From positions 16,456,991-16,520,990 of the forward strand of contig OZ025245.1 in the NCBI GenBank assembly GCA_964019155.1: a DNA stretch of 64,000 nt, given 5' to 3'. This DNA is from Osedax fenrisi. Lineage: Eukaryota; Annelida; Polychaeta; Sabellida; Siboglinidae. The position numbers were made by a program, and so were the translations under genes. The notes under the pieces were generated by a model. It saw only the letters and a program-made list of their open reading frames with translations, had not been told where the DNA came from and searched no databases. This document shows, piece after piece, positions 13,151 through 28,393 of the stretch. Positions within the stretch are counted from its first letter, which is position 1, and each line of letters begins with the position of its first letter.

Positions 13151-13286
13151 TCTATATATCTATTTATATCCACTCTCTCTCTACCATCGGAGAGATCGTC
13201 ATATTAATTAATAATATATCATATAAATTTCTGGTAATAAAAAACATCACTATATATATACGTATCTGTGTATATACATATATAAA
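12413..13286. other. Non-coding, with TA microsatellites
   Basis: No gene. Contains a pyrimidine-rich TCTCTCGG tract near 12765-12805 and (TA)n at about 13040-13077 and 13112-13148. Confidence 0.5.
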
Positions 13287-14530
13287 CAAATGAGGGGTGT
13301 TAGGGGTGTTAGGAAAGTGGATCATGCTTAAATGCTGACAGCTATTCTCTAGTAACTTAGCAAGAGTATCCAGACTTAAGTACCCTGACCTCACACCCTA
13401 TCCGATTAGCAGACGAGTCGCCACATCTCGGTAAACTACTCAGCTAGCCTACAGGGCATATAGTATAGTCTAATACTGAAGGGGAGTCAGGAGAGGCGTG
13501 GCCTCCGACGGACTAACTAGCCCAAGGTACGCAATACTGAACTCACAATAAGCGATATCCACACCGGATCGGACTTCGCCCTGGATAAATAGGTCCGCAT
13601 TATATATATCGCTCATCAGGATTATAATGTAAAGTTAGCTACCGACGACAATACTAAAATGTAGTTAAGAAGTGACACCTATATATAGGTACTTGGAATG
13701 TACGAACATTGAGAGAAAATGGTAAACTGGAAGAACTCGTGCATGAGATTAAAAACCTAAGATTTGCAGATGATATAGACAGATTAACGGGCTCGGAACT
13801 AGAACTGGTAAGCTTAAGCAGTAAATTAGATCACACAGCGATAAAGTATGGTATGGAGATCAACGATACAAAGACGAATATAATGACTAATTCAGGAGGA
13901 CTTTTCAACTAATGAATACAATTCAATGATTAACCACTAACTAGAGTCGATAAATTCAAATACCTCGGAAGTATCATAGAAGAAAGAAGATCTAAATCGG
14001 AGATACTAGCCAGAACTGCATATACGACAACAGCGCTAACTAAACTGAACATCATTTGGAATCACAAGTCAATAACTATAGTTATATATAGTGTATATAT
14101 ACACTACAATATCCTACTGATGTGATCACTAGTACTATCAATATTCCTGTATGTTTGCGAAATGTGGACCTTAAAAAGAACTATAACGTATAATTAAAGA
14201 ACTTTACGTGCGATGTTTAAGAAGATAACTTAACAGCAGCTATACATATCGAATAACAAACGTTGAAGTAATACAAATTATCACAAGTTAAATGGTCTAC
14301 ATTCAGAACTACTTGCGATGGTGATTGAGAGAAAACTTAAATGGTATGGTCATGTCACGAGATCGAACACAATGACCAAAACGATTATAACGTACTGTTG
14401 AAGAGGAGTAGGTCGACCGATGACTCGATGGCAAGACAACATCAGTGAATGGACCGGTCTCGAAATGAGTAAAGAATTGCGAACGGCGAAAGATCGAATT
14501 GGTTAAAGGAAGAGGATTATGAATAACTAA
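13287..14530 (+). mobile_element. LINE-H: decayed, internally deleted RTE-like retrotransposon
   Basis: A GC-richer leader of about 400 bp precedes an endonuclease start (GTWNVRTL), then reverse-transcriptase sequence (RFADDI, FKYLGSII), then the C-terminal region (LKWYGHVTRS, GRPMTRWQDNISEWTGL) near 14340-14460. The order matches endonuclease/RT proteins of RTE-like LINEs common in invertebrates. The whole EN-to-RT core is missing, and the C-terminal part is full of stops and frameshifts. Dead copy. Confidence 0.75.
13688..13912 (+). pseudogene. In-frame fusion of endonuclease start to RT motif C (LINE-H)
   Basis: An open 74-codon segment. Residues 1-24 correspond to the N-terminus of an APE-type endonuclease (GTWNVRTLRENGKLEELVHE). 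It passes directly into RFADDIDRLTG, the catalytic YADD-type motif of the reverse transcriptase, and the following palm region. Normally several hundred residues separate these blocks, so a large internal deletion happened to keep frame. No activity is expected because the endonuclease catalytic residues after the first block and RT motifs 1 to B are absent. Confidence 0.7.
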
Positions 14531-14846
14531 ATTGCGCTTATGATTAGGGATATAGGTTAAAGGTGAAGGTTATATATGTGTATGGACTTATCTGTGGGAA
14601 TATACGTATTAGTTTAAGTGTAAGTGGGATTATATTAATAGTTGTATTTATAGAGCTAAGGTAACGTAAGGTAACGTAATGTATTTAGATACAAATACTC
14701 AGGAATTGTACTCAAGCTGGAGTTTTAAAGCAATTATGACAATATCAATACTAATAACACTACTCTTTAATATATAACTACTGCTGTACTGTATGACTTA
14801 TTAGCCTGCTGAGCTATTCAGAAAGTTAATGTATAATGTATGTATA

Positions 14847-14882
<36 letters not shown>

Positions 14883-15124
14883 CAATATATATATAATATA
14901 TATTATAGTCATATTAATTATGAGTTAGTATGCTTTTATTGAGAATCTATAGCTATAAGTGAAGCCGTTCAAGTACCGTATACTTACACATACACACATA
15001 TAAGACACGAGCAATAGCATGCGTACGTGGTCGTGTATGTGCGTGCGCTTAACGTTACCTATGTGATTACGTTAAAGTTTAAACTATATTGATACGTATA
15101 GTAAGGGTATTGGACATGTTCTAT
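14531..15124. other. Non-coding spacer
   Basis: No gene. Contains (TA)n at about 14850-14885 and an 11-bp direct duplication AAGGTAACGTA near 14660. Confidence 0.5.
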
Positions 15125-15132
15125 CATTATCC

Positions 15133-15160
15133 CATCGATATAAAGAAAGTTATATCGATG
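15133..15160. mobile_element. 28-bp palindromic micro-element, family I, with 8-bp target duplication
   Basis: Starts CATCGATATA and ends TATATCGATG, perfect 10-bp inverted arms around AAGAAAGT. It is bounded by the exact 8-bp direct repeat CATTATCC at 15125-15132 and 15161-15168. The left 18 bases (CATCGATATAAAGAAAGT) equal the terminal repeat of the 473-bp MITE at 52819-53291, so this looks like an extreme internal-deletion derivative of that family. Confidence 0.8.
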
Positions 15161-15181
15161 CATTATCCAGGTGTAAAAAGT

Positions 15182-15219
<38 letters not shown>

Positions 15220-15279
15220 TCAAGATGAAGTGCGGATTTTTTTGTTAAATATTTAATTAATTTATTAATTTATTTATTT

Positions 15280-15374
15280 ATATATTTATTTATTTATTTT
15301 TATATATTCTCAACACTTGTGAGATTTTAAAATATAACGAGTGTCTAAATAAATAATTACCTTACCTTACCTAT
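15280..15374 (+). mobile_element. Probable LINE 3' terminus with (CTTAC)n tail
   Basis: A short plus-strand segment ends AATAAATAATTACC followed by CTTACCTTACC, resembling a polyadenylation-like signal plus a short tandem tail as in non-LTR elements. The block CTCAACACTTGTGAG upstream is palindromic. No coding part, so assignment is tentative. Confidence 0.35.
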
Positions 15375-15967
15375 ATATATATATACTAGACCATGGCATT
15401 AAGTATTGTAGCCTAGTTGAACAACAACTATTAACGAGATGATCCAGGTCCGACCTCGTATACATTGTGTTGTATTCTATTGTTGTTGTTTTTAGCGAGA
15501 ACTTAATAATCAATAAATCAATATACAAGTGAATTGTGTAATTGTTTGTTTTGTATTGTCCTATATCATTCAGTCATTTAGAATATGTAGAATGTACATC
15601 AGTCAACGACTTCTCGAGGGGGGCCATTTGTATCAACTATTTGTATATGTATTTCAATAGGTAAATATTAGTGTTATTATAATATATATAATATATATTG
15701 TTTTTATAATATTTCATTGTCGTTATATCGAGAATATAAGTTCGAGTTATACGTACGACGATACATCAACTCATCGCCTGTATACAGTAGTAATACTGTG
15801 GTATTTGCCTCGTGACCTTGACGGTGTTTACCTAGAGGTCGTGATATACCTAGAGGTCGTGATATACCGTATAGGAGGTATCGAGTATGTAAGAACTGCT
15901 CAGACTATAGTATATGGTACATGTGATGGTGTTATCTACGTATAGGCATAAACATGTATATGTCTAT
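15375..15967. other. Non-coding spacer
   Basis: No gene recognised. Contains a direct repeat of CCTAGAGGTCGTGATATA at about 15831-15868. Confidence 0.5.
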
Positions 15968-17705
<1,738 letters not shown>

Positions 17706-17775
17706 ATGATGATGATGTTGATGTTGATAATTATGATGATGATTATGATGATTATGATGATGATGGTAGTGATGG
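17706..17775. repeat. (GAT)n imperfect trinucleotide repeat
   Basis: GATGAT units with GTT and TAT variants, on the same theme as the larger array at 12.0 kb. Confidence 0.9.
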
Positions 17776-18434
17776 TAGTTGTCTTTAACTTCTCCTACTA
17801 GGATGGTATCTCGGCATCACCAGCGCACGCGATAACGAGAAATCTAGAAAATATACATAGTCACGCCCCCTTTTGATGTAACCGTTACGCCCACTTACGG
17901 TACCTAGAAGCGACGCCCGCCATTAATATGTTGACGAGGTACATGTAACGTAACGTTCACCTAACAACATATAACGTCGATGTTGTAAGAACAGTTGTAA
18001 GAATACACAGAATGAGTGCGTACATCATATATATAATTAATAATGTATATTTATATAAATATATATATATATATATTTATATATATACACGTATATATAT
18101 ATATACATATTATTATTATATATATATATATATATACAAATATATCAAAATGAATGTAATAATTATATGTCTATATTTCCATACACGCACAGGGCGTGTG
18201 TCTGATGTAAGGAGATGGGCAGGACGCTGGTGATGATCATGACGATTACGTCATCATAATGAGCGCATCATAACGATATTCTTACGTAACCATGCAGAAC
18301 ACCGCCGTGTAATCACGTGGTCAGCTTATTACGTAATCGTATTATTATCGAATGTGTGTGCGTGTGTGTATATGTGTGCGTGTGTGTATGTGTGTGTATT
18401 ATATTATGTGTAGGATTTTATATAACTATATATT

Positions 18435-18481
<47 letters not shown>

Positions 18482-18812
18482 TACGAAATATGTGTATATG
18501 TGTAGGTCTATTTATATGTGTGGAGACATGTGTATATTAGATAACTACAATAGTAAATTGTATACACTGTACTATAGTATACATACTATATTTATGTATT
18601 CGCCAAACTTCAAGTGTAGATAAAGTGTGTCAGGTGATCATATTGCAATAAAGTTATGTAATCATTATTGTCACGTGACATCAGCATAACTTGTGATCGG
18701 AATCGCTTGAAGTGTTCGTATTCAGTTCGTACACTGTAGGCTAGGTGTACACTCCGCGAGATACGTCTGCTTAATTTGTTAATACGGGTCTGTGTATATA
18801 GGAATACATCGC

Positions 18813-18859
<47 letters not shown>

Positions 18860-19427
18860 CATGCGGATGTGTGTATGTGTATAGCATTATGTTACTTTAC
18901 ACACTTTACTAAAGGGGGTTCACAACGAATTTTCATCAGCCAAATTGCGGTGGAATGAAAATTGTCCATTTATTTTCCACGCTTATCGGCAATTTTGTAG
19001 TAAGATAAAGTTCCATTTTGGACACGCCCAATGGGTGTCATACGTCGTACAATGAATGATATTGTATATAATATACACATATACATTTAAATATACCTAT
19101 CATATATGAAGTACGTGTACAATGTATACAATGTACGACGTGAAATTCTGCATTTCGAATAGAATTGAATTTTGATTCGTCGTACATGCACGCTCACTTA
19201 TAATATACTATTGTGATCATACATTTTGCAAATAGACTGCACTTTTTATTATTATTATTATTATTATAATATATGATATTAGAATCATGTTATTCGTATA
19301 TATTATTAATGTTCTCGTGCACATACACATTCACAACAAACAATCCATACACATATGTGGGTATATGTGTGCATACAGTGTATAATATACACATACATAT
19401 ACATATATGTATATATATATATATATA
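17776..19427. other. Mixed non-coding region, partly GC-richer
   Basis: No gene recognised. Patches with CpG and CACGTG palindromes (near 18318 and 18671) alternate with (GT)n at about 18354-18402 and TA tracts at about 18060-18075, 18438-18480 and 18817-18856. Confidence 0.45.
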
Positions 19428-19429
19428 TA

Positions 19430-19600
19430 GGATAGGATAGGATAGGATTGTTTATTTATACACCAAATATGGTAAACAAAAAAGCGATTACCCTCACAGG
19501 GGTTGAAAACGAACAAACAAAACGAAACAATAACAGTAAATAATGTAGTATATAATATATAAGAATAGAGATGGAACAAGATCAACATCAACGAAAGGGT
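19430..19600 (-). mobile_element. Probable LINE 3' end with (GGATA)n tail
   Basis: On the minus strand the segment ends TGTATAAATAAACAATCC followed by TATCC repeats (19430-19450), a typical non-LTR 3' terminus with a short tandem tail. The preceding sequence translates to a stretch including NPCEGNRFFVYHIW, which I take as 3' untranslated or terminal coding sequence. No RT domain remains. Confidence 0.4.
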
Positions 19601-20595
19601 TACTTTAATTTTAAATTTAAATACTCTTTGAGTCTATTAGAAAAGACGTGAGGCGACTTCAATTTACGTATACGTACATATACCTAGGTGGTAAGGCTAT
19701 GTAAGGCTATGTAAGGCTATGTATATATATATATACACATATTCTTCATTGATTATAATGATATTATATAAAGTAAACATTTAAAACTATTAATACATTA
19801 GATTGAATGGAATTAATATCCTTATTGGCAATTAGTAAATTAATCATAAATAATAGTTAGTTTTCATCTCTTGTATTGTCATTTGAACTTGTCATAGCTT
19901 TATTCGCATGGCTTCGTGTTAATACAATTGTCTGTTCTTCACCATTCTATTGTTTCACTGTCATTTATATCGATATATTTATATGGGTATATAGTAATGT
20001 GTAACAGAGCCTCTTAATGGGTATTTTGTGGGAAATTACCCCCCAATATTATTTCCCCCCTCCACTTTTATTTTCTCACAACAATTTTATTTTTTAATAA
20101 TCAACTAGAGTGATATATATATATCATAATCCTGTTTATTTATTATAAATCAGTAGATGTATTTTGTTAGATTGTTTTTCACATATAATTGAAAACAACA
20201 TAATTTTTTTGGAATTTACCACCTCCCCACAACGTTCACATCCTTACAAATGTCACCGTCATATACCCTATATGACTTCCATACATACCCTATGTGACCT
20301 CATTATTAACGCTTCCGGTCTGGTAGACTACATATTTCACATGACTGAGATAACGTTGTCAATTAAATATAGCAAGGTATACGCTTTCTTCTTTACATTG
20401 GTAAATTATACTTCTATTTTAGTTTAAGTGATACTTTATTTGTATATGGATTTTTATAATTACATTTAACAGTGTAGTTATTATTGTGTTTATTCAATTA
20501 ATTAATAATATATTCCAGAAATTCATATATTTTAAAATTTATATTAATTAAATAAATAAATTATCATGTTCTTTAAGTGAATATCACTGAATTAG
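19601..20595. other. AT-rich non-coding region
   Basis: No gene. Contains a triple 11-bp repeat (TAAGGCTATG) near 19690-19722. Confidence 0.5.
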
Positions 20596-20682
20596 AGATA
20601 TGTGGTTATAATAACTCCATACAACTCCATATAAATCCTGGAATTGATGAAAGGACTACACCATAATTAACAATAATATCAA
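20596..20682 (+). mobile_element. Diverged SINE 3' fragment
   Basis: Contains TATGTGGTTATAA, TCCTGGA and GATGAAAGGACTACACC followed by AACAATAA, in the same order as the 3' half of the SINE at 55543 and 59502 but with many differences. An older copy of the family. Confidence 0.6.
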
Positions 20683-21092
20683 AATAATATGATGAACCAT
20701 TTATAGATTGAATTATATAATACAATATACATTATATACTAATTTATATGTGAATATAATACATTAATACTAGATATAGGGTATCATTTGTGTTCATATT
20801 TAGGACATGAACATTAATATTAAATAATATATGAAGATATAAAAACAATATTGCGTGCACCACCGCCAGGTATATACTATATCACGTGACATTGTACCTG
20901 TCAGTGCAATTCAACGATACCTATTAATCATTAACGATACATAATCATGATGTTACGAGGTAAAGTGATCCAGGTACCTGTTTCGATATAGCAATGTTAA
21001 TAATTGTTTAAACCCTAACAAATTAGATGTCAAATTATTCGTAGTTTATTAAACATCAACATAATTGATTATTGATTATTAAGATATATATA

Positions 21093-21107
<15 letters not shown>

Positions 21108-21131
<24 letters not shown>

Positions 21132-21255
21132 TTTATTAGAAGAAAGTTGTATATATATATATATATATCATGTGAATTATTAAATTCATTATATTATTGT
21201 TTCCTCTAAAAGGCTTCAGATGAAGATAATTATCTTTTCTATGCTGTCGCCTGCA
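21108..21255 (-). mobile_element. Retrotransposon 3' end with (ATT)n tail, copy 2
   Basis: Near-identical to 5753-5896 and in the same orientation, differing mainly in the length of an internal TA run. It ends at the same base (TGCAGGCGACAG on the minus strand), which suggests both copies were truncated at the same point or that this is the true element border. Confidence 0.65.
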
Positions 21256-21367
21256 TCACCATCACCGGAACGTTTTTTTTTGTTGAATTACTTTACTTTT
21301 TTTTCATTTCGTTTTCTTCTTATGTTTTATAAGATATTTTATTATCATTTAAAAACATAAACATCAA

Positions 21368-23610
<2,243 letters not shown>

Positions 23611-23649
23611 TTTTATATTGATTTATGTTTCATTTTATATCTAGATTAT

Positions 23650-24395
23650 TGCATTATCTCTTCTGTTTTTTTTTAATGTGTTTTTGTTATAGAAAATTTA
23701 GGTTTTTATATATATATTTCAAATATATTATAATATAAAATTAATAATTCATTATTATTATTATTACAGATAAAGTGGGAAGTATTATTTTATTTTTGTT
23801 TGTTCTATATTATATTTTGTTATAAATTTATTTTTGTTATAGAAAATTCGTATTTTTTATATCTATATTTCAAATATACTATAATATAAAATTAATAATT
23901 AATTATTATTACAGATAAAGTGTGAAGTATTATTTTACTTTTGTTTGTTCGGTATTATATGTTTGTTTTATATATATTTTGTAAATATGTTTCAAATGTA
24001 TTATATTACTAAAATACAATATTAATAATTTTCTATTATTTCAGATTATAGTGATAAGTATTATATTATTTTGTTTCGTAATATTATTGGTATGTTTTGT
24101 TATTAACTGTTTTTGTATAGGTATATTGGTTTATTTTATTTGTAACTTGTTCTGTTTTTATATATATATATATGTTTCAAATTTATTATACAATTAAAAT
24201 ATAAATATAAATTAATAAAGTACCTACTATTATTACAGATTTTGGTAAGTATTACATTATTTGTTTGTTTCATTCTAGTATTGGTTTAATTGATTTTTAA
24301 TATGTTCTGTTTATAATATATTTAAAATTTAACATTTAAAATTTAACATTTAAATATTAAATTATATAACTAATAATTTATTACTAAAACAGGGT
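23650..24395 (+). repeat. Diverged tandem repeats in the LINE-A 3' UTR
   Basis: Four to five units of roughly 130-195 bp. Each has a TTTGTTATAG-type start, a TTTCAAATATATTATA core, ATTAATAATT and a TTATTACAG end. The CAG ends fall near 23767, 23912, 24042, 24236 and 24389. The same series is present in the other copy at 34.4-35.2 kb. Confidence 0.75.
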
Positions 24396-24740
24396 ACAAG
24401 ATGAAGAATTCTATAAAGTTAAAGTAGAAATTGAATATTTCGATGCCACTTACAAAATAATGTATTTTATTTCTATTTTCGATTATTTTTACGCTATCTT
24501 TTATTTCTATTTTGATCATTTTTCGTTTATTTTTACTATATGATTTATTTCTACTTTCGATTGTTTTTCGTTTATTTTTACGGTAACTGTAAAACGTTTA
24601 ATTTCCTTAATTTTTTAATTTCGTATTATTCTTTATTTATTTCTATAACGTATGTTATCGTTAGCAAATATTTATACTTTATACTTTCGATTATATTTTC
24701 GACTATGTATTTGCTTAAATAAATTATCAATCAATCAATC

Positions 24741-24782
<42 letters not shown>

Positions 24783-24783
24783 T
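24741..24783. repeat. (AAT)n between two LINE tails
   Basis: About 14 AAT units separating the 3' ends of LINE-A (plus) and LINE-B (minus). Confidence 0.9.
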
Positions 24784-24824
24784 ATAATAATTTTTTTATA
24801 TAATTTATTTTTTTTAATTTTTTT

Positions 24825-25107
24825 TTAATTTTTAATTTTTTTTTGTATCTCAATGAGTTGATTTTTTATTTTTTTTTTATATGAATTTTTGTTTTTTTTA
24901 ATTTGGATATCTCCATTTAGATTATTCCATAACTTAGGTCCCATGGTTAGGATACTATTTATTAGTTGACTTTTTTTTGTATAAGGTATTTTGTAGATAG
25001 GTGATTTCCTTAATTTGTTTTTATTTTTATTTTCGTGTTTTTTATGTATGTTATAAATATTTTGTGGTAGATTATTATTGTGATGGTCATGCATGTATAT
25101 TAGCGTG
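24825..25107 (-). pseudogene. LINE-B ORF2 C-terminal end, displaced by a frameshift
   Basis: Contains YMHDHHNNNLPQNIYN, TKKSQLINSILTMGPKLWN and a Lys-rich end, the usual finish of CR1/Jockey-group polymerases (ending with a GPKLWN-type motif). It is in a different frame from ORF2, which stops at LNSLSKI. Removing one A from the AGTAAAATAT run at the junction would restore one frame, so this is a one-base lesion or a sequence error. Confidence 0.8.
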
Positions 25108-27768
25108 TTATATTTTACTTAAACTATTGAGTTTTAATATATTATTCCTTTCAAATAGCAAATTTGTATGTTCTCTGAAATATTTGGTTTTGTTTATTAT
25201 TCTTATGATTTTTTTTTGTGTGAGAATTAAATTTATAAGATTACTTTTATAAATATTACCCCATATTATATTTCCATACATTATGTGTGGCAGGAATAGG
25301 CTGTTATATATGATAATCATTGGTTTTGTCTTAATGTATTTTGATAATCTGCTTATTGAGTAAAGTATTTTCGATAATTTATTATTAAGATTAAATATAT
25401 GATTTTTAAAGTTTATATCTTTGTCAATTATTATTCCTATATATTTATATTCTATTTCATTTTGTATTGATATGTTATTTATTTTTAGATGTATGTTACT
25501 GTATTTTCTCGAGTTAAAATTGACTATTTTAGTTTTATTGATATTTATTTTAAGTTTATTAAATGTATACCATTTTTCTATTTTTGTAATCATATTATCT
25601 ATGGTATATTTTAATTTTTCATTGTTTTCACTTGTAAATGTTATTGCTGTATCATCAGCATATACTATAAGTTTTACTTGTTGGTTATTATTGAATAGTA
25701 ATGATAGGTCATTTGTGTATATTATAAATAGGAGAGGACCAAGTATTGATCCTTGTGGTACCCCAATATTATTACATAATATTTGTGATTTTTTATCATT
25801 TATCAAAACAACTTGTTTTCGATTACTTAGGTAGCTTTTGATAAGTTGTAGCGAATTGCTTCTTATTCCATATTTATATAATTTATCTATTAATATGTTG
25901 TGATCTAGCGTGTCAAATGCTTTGCTTAGATCAAGGAATAGAGTATTTATTGATTTATTTTGTTCTTTGTTTATTAATATATGGTTATATAAATCTAAAA
26001 TAGCATGTGTTGTGTTATGCTTTTTAGTATATCCGTATTGTGTATTAGATATAATTAGGTTTTTTTGAAAAAATGAAGTAAATCTCTGATGTATTATTTT
26101 TTCAAATATTTTTGAAATTTGACATAGTATTGATATGGGCCTGTAGTTGCATGGTTCGTATTGGTTTTTATTTTTATATATGGGTTTTATTATGGAATTT
26201 TTCATTTTTTGTGGAAATATACCTTCACTAATACATAAATTAAAAATATGTGTTAGTGGTGATGAAATATAATCTATTGATATTTTTACAATTTTCATGT
26301 TAATTAGGTTTATATCTAATGAGGTTTTTAATTTACTATTTTTTATTATTGAAGTTATTTCTTGTTTATTGGTTGGTTCTATGAATATAGAATTATTTAT
26401 ATTTGGTATTTCTACAGGATTTATTATATTTTGATTTTTAAATTGATCATTTATAATTTGTGCATTATTAATAAATTGTTCATTAAATATATTTGCTATT
26501 TTACTTGAGTCAAATGTGTTTTTATTATTTTTATCTTTAATGTATGTAATATTGTGTTTATTTACATTTGTATTAATGATATTATTTACTGTTTTCCAAT
26601 GTTCTTTCGATGTTATGTTATCGTTTATTTGTTTGTTAATGTATTTTTGTTTTGCTTGTTTTATTGTGTTTTGTAAATTATTTCTATAAGATTTATAAAC
26701 GTATAAATCTAATTCTGATTTACTTTGTAGATATGAGTTAAATAGTTTTTGTTTTTTATTTATTTTTCTTTTTATGTTATTTGTTATCCAGTTTTTAGAG
26801 AATATTTGTGATGATACTTTTGAAGTGATTATGGGAAAGTGTTTGTTTATTATATTTATATATTGAGTGTAGAAAATATTATAGGCATCTTCTGCATTAT
26901 TGTTATTATATACAGTGTCCCATTTTATTTGTAATAGATTTTTAATAAATGTTACAATATTATTGTTTTTAATTTTTCTTGTTGTTATTAATGTTTTATT
27001 TTTCAGTAATCTGTTATTTAAGTTAAAGTTTGCATATATTGGAAGATGGTCTGTTATTTGTTCTTGTATTATACCACTTTTTCCTATGAAATTTCTATCT
27101 ATATTAGTGTAGATTTGGTCAATTATTAAGTTTGTATTTGTATTGTATATTGGTCTTGTATTAGAATGTATAAGTGGTGTTAGTCCTAATTGGTGCATTA
27201 GTTGGTTTATTTTTGAATTTATATTATTCGTCGTGTCTATATTGAAATCCCCCATTATTATAAGTTTTTTGTTGATGAATTTATGAAATTTATCATAAAA
27301 TATTGTATTAAACTCTTCTATTTTGTTAAATGGACTATTATAGATACATGATACTGTTATATTTTTATTATCACTTTCTTGTATTATTTCTATTGTTACT
27401 ATTTCTAGATAATCTATTATATTAAATGTTAGTTCATTTACTATGTTATATGTTAGGTTGTTAGTTACGTATATGCATACTCCCCCTCCTCGTCTCTTAT
27501 CTTTACAATGTCTATTATTTATTACCTGTTTATAATTAGGTATATTTAAGTTATTATTATTTATGTTATTTAGCCAGGTTTCTGAAAGGCAAATTATTTC
27601 TGGTTTTTTTGTTAATAAATTTAAAAAATCTGTCAAGTATTCAAAGTTGTGATTAAGACTTCGTATATTTAGATGTATAAATGTTAGATTATGTTCGTCT
27701 ATTTTTTTGTTTATTTTATTAAAATTGTTTGTTGTTATATATTCATTTTTTTCTTTTGAGTTATTCAT
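25108..27768 (-). CDS. LINE-B ORF2: APE endonuclease and reverse transcriptase
   Basis: 886 codons. Endonuclease at residues about 29-250 with FIHLNIRSLN (Asn34), LSETWL (Glu63), RRGGGV (92-97), Tyr143 in CIYNSPF, MGDFN (172-176), IDQIY and TDHLPI (Asp240, His241): the complete APE catalytic set. Reverse transcriptase follows: NYRPISILC (540-548), motif A LDLSKAFDTLDH (Asp612), motif B GVPQGSILGP (668-677), motif C VYADD (701-705), then SRLSKYIKTKP and a terminal region. The protein nicks target DNA and primes cDNA synthesis there. The ATG at 27766-27768 lies within the ORF1 end (ATGAATAA), so translation probably depends on termination-reinitiation. The last about 95 residues are in another frame downstream. 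Confidence 0.95.
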   Translation of the reverse strand: MNNSKEKNEYITTNNFNKINKKIDEHNLTFIHLNIRSLNHNFEYLTDFLNLLTKKPEIICLSETWLNNINNNNLNIPNYKQVINNRHCKDKRRGGGVCIYVTNNLTYNIVNELTFNIIDYLEIVTIEIIQESDNKNITVSCIYNSPFNKIEEFNTIFYDKFHKFINKKLIIMGDFNIDTTNNINSKINQLMHQLGLTPLIHSNTRPIYNTNTNLIIDQIYTNIDRNFIGKSGIIQEQITDHLPIYANFNLNNRLLKNKTLITTRKIKNNNIVTFIKNLLQIKWDTVYNNNNAEDAYNIFYTQYINIINKHFPIITSKVSSQIFSKNWITNNIKRKINKKQKLFNSYLQSKSELDLYVYKSYRNNLQNTIKQAKQKYINKQINDNITSKEHWKTVNNIINTNVNKHNITYIKDKNNKNTFDSSKIANIFNEQFINNAQIINDQFKNQNIINPVEIPNINNSIFIEPTNKQEITSIIKNSKLKTSLDINLINMKIVKISIDYISSPLTHIFNLCISEGIFPQKMKNSIIKPIYKNKNQYEPCNYRPISILCQISKIFEKIIHQRFTSFFQKNLIISNTQYGYTKKHNTTHAILDLYNHILINKEQNKSINTLFLDLSKAFDTLDHNILIDKLYKYGIRSNSLQLIKSYLSNRKQVVLINDKKSQILCNNIGVPQGSILGPLLFIIYTNDLSLLFNNNQQVKLIVYADDTAITFTSENNEKLKYTIDNMITKIEKWYTFNKLKININKTKIVNFNSRKYSNIHLKINNISIQNEIEYKYIGIIIDKDINFKNHIFNLNNKLSKILYSISRLSKYIKTKPMIIIYNSLFLPHIMYGNIIWGNIYKSNLINLILTQKKIIRIINKTKYFREHTNLLFERNNILKLNSLSKI

Positions 27769-28393
27769 TTTTATTTTGTAATTCTATTATTTTGAATGTA
27801 TTATTTATTGAACATCTTACCACAAATTTGTGTCCATTGATTGTTTTACCTTTAGCTTCTATGGAGAGCTTTTGTATTTCTATTAATTGTTCTTTTGTAT
27901 ATTCTTGTGATATACTAATCTTACTATACTGCGTATTTTTTAATTTATGTGCTGAATTTATAATGTCTTGTTTTTCGTTTTCTGTATTAAATGTTATTTT
28001 TATTGGTCTTATTTTATTAGCTTTATCATCATATTTTCCTATTCTATGGTATTTAGTTATTTTATAATCACATTCAGTATTTTTCAGTATATCATGTATT
28101 TTATTTAATTCATTACTTGTTCTTGTTTCGAAATTGTCATCATTTTCCATTTTAACATTATACAGTATTATGGATTTATTTTTTTCAACGTTAACATTAT
28201 TTTCATTTATTGTCTTTCTTATAGTATTGGTCATATTAGTTTGGATTGCTGAGTTTATATTTAGTTTTGTAATTTCTGCGAAAGATTGTAAATCTGACTT
28301 ATGTGTTGTATTTGTTAATTTGTTAATTATTGTGTTTTGATTTTCAATTATTATTGCTTGATTATCTATTATTATTTTTTGATTAGATAACAT
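27761..28393 (-). CDS. LINE-B ORF1, RNA-binding protein (open part)
   Basis: 210 codons from the first intact in-frame ATG. The N-terminal about 60 residues are heptad-like and Asn/Ile/Gln-rich (probable coiled coil). The central part (KSIILYNVKM, then KITKYHRIGKYDDKAN and RPIKITF) resembles the RRM-like domain of non-LTR ORF1 proteins that bind element RNA and chaperone nucleic acid. The C-terminus (GHKFVVRCS) fits the end of that fold. ORF2 starts inside its last codons. Upstream coding sequence exists in frame but lacks a start (see 28394-28545). Confidence 0.8.
   Translation of the reverse strand: MLSNQKIIIDNQAIIIENQNTIINKLTNTTHKSDLQSFAEITKLNINSAIQTNMTNTIRKTINENNVNVEKNKSIILYNVKMENDDNFETRTSNELNKIHDILKNTECDYKITKYHRIGKYDDKANKIRPIKITFNTENEKQDIINSAHKLKNTQYSKISISQEYTKEQLIEIQKLSIEAKGKTINGHKFVVRCSINNTFKIIELQNKNE

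Noticed and set aside
27729..28067. Plus-strand 112-codon frame and similar frames opposite LINE-B
   Set aside because: Shadows of LINE-B ORF1/ORF2 on the complementary strand; hydrophobic only because of complementary AT-rich codons.
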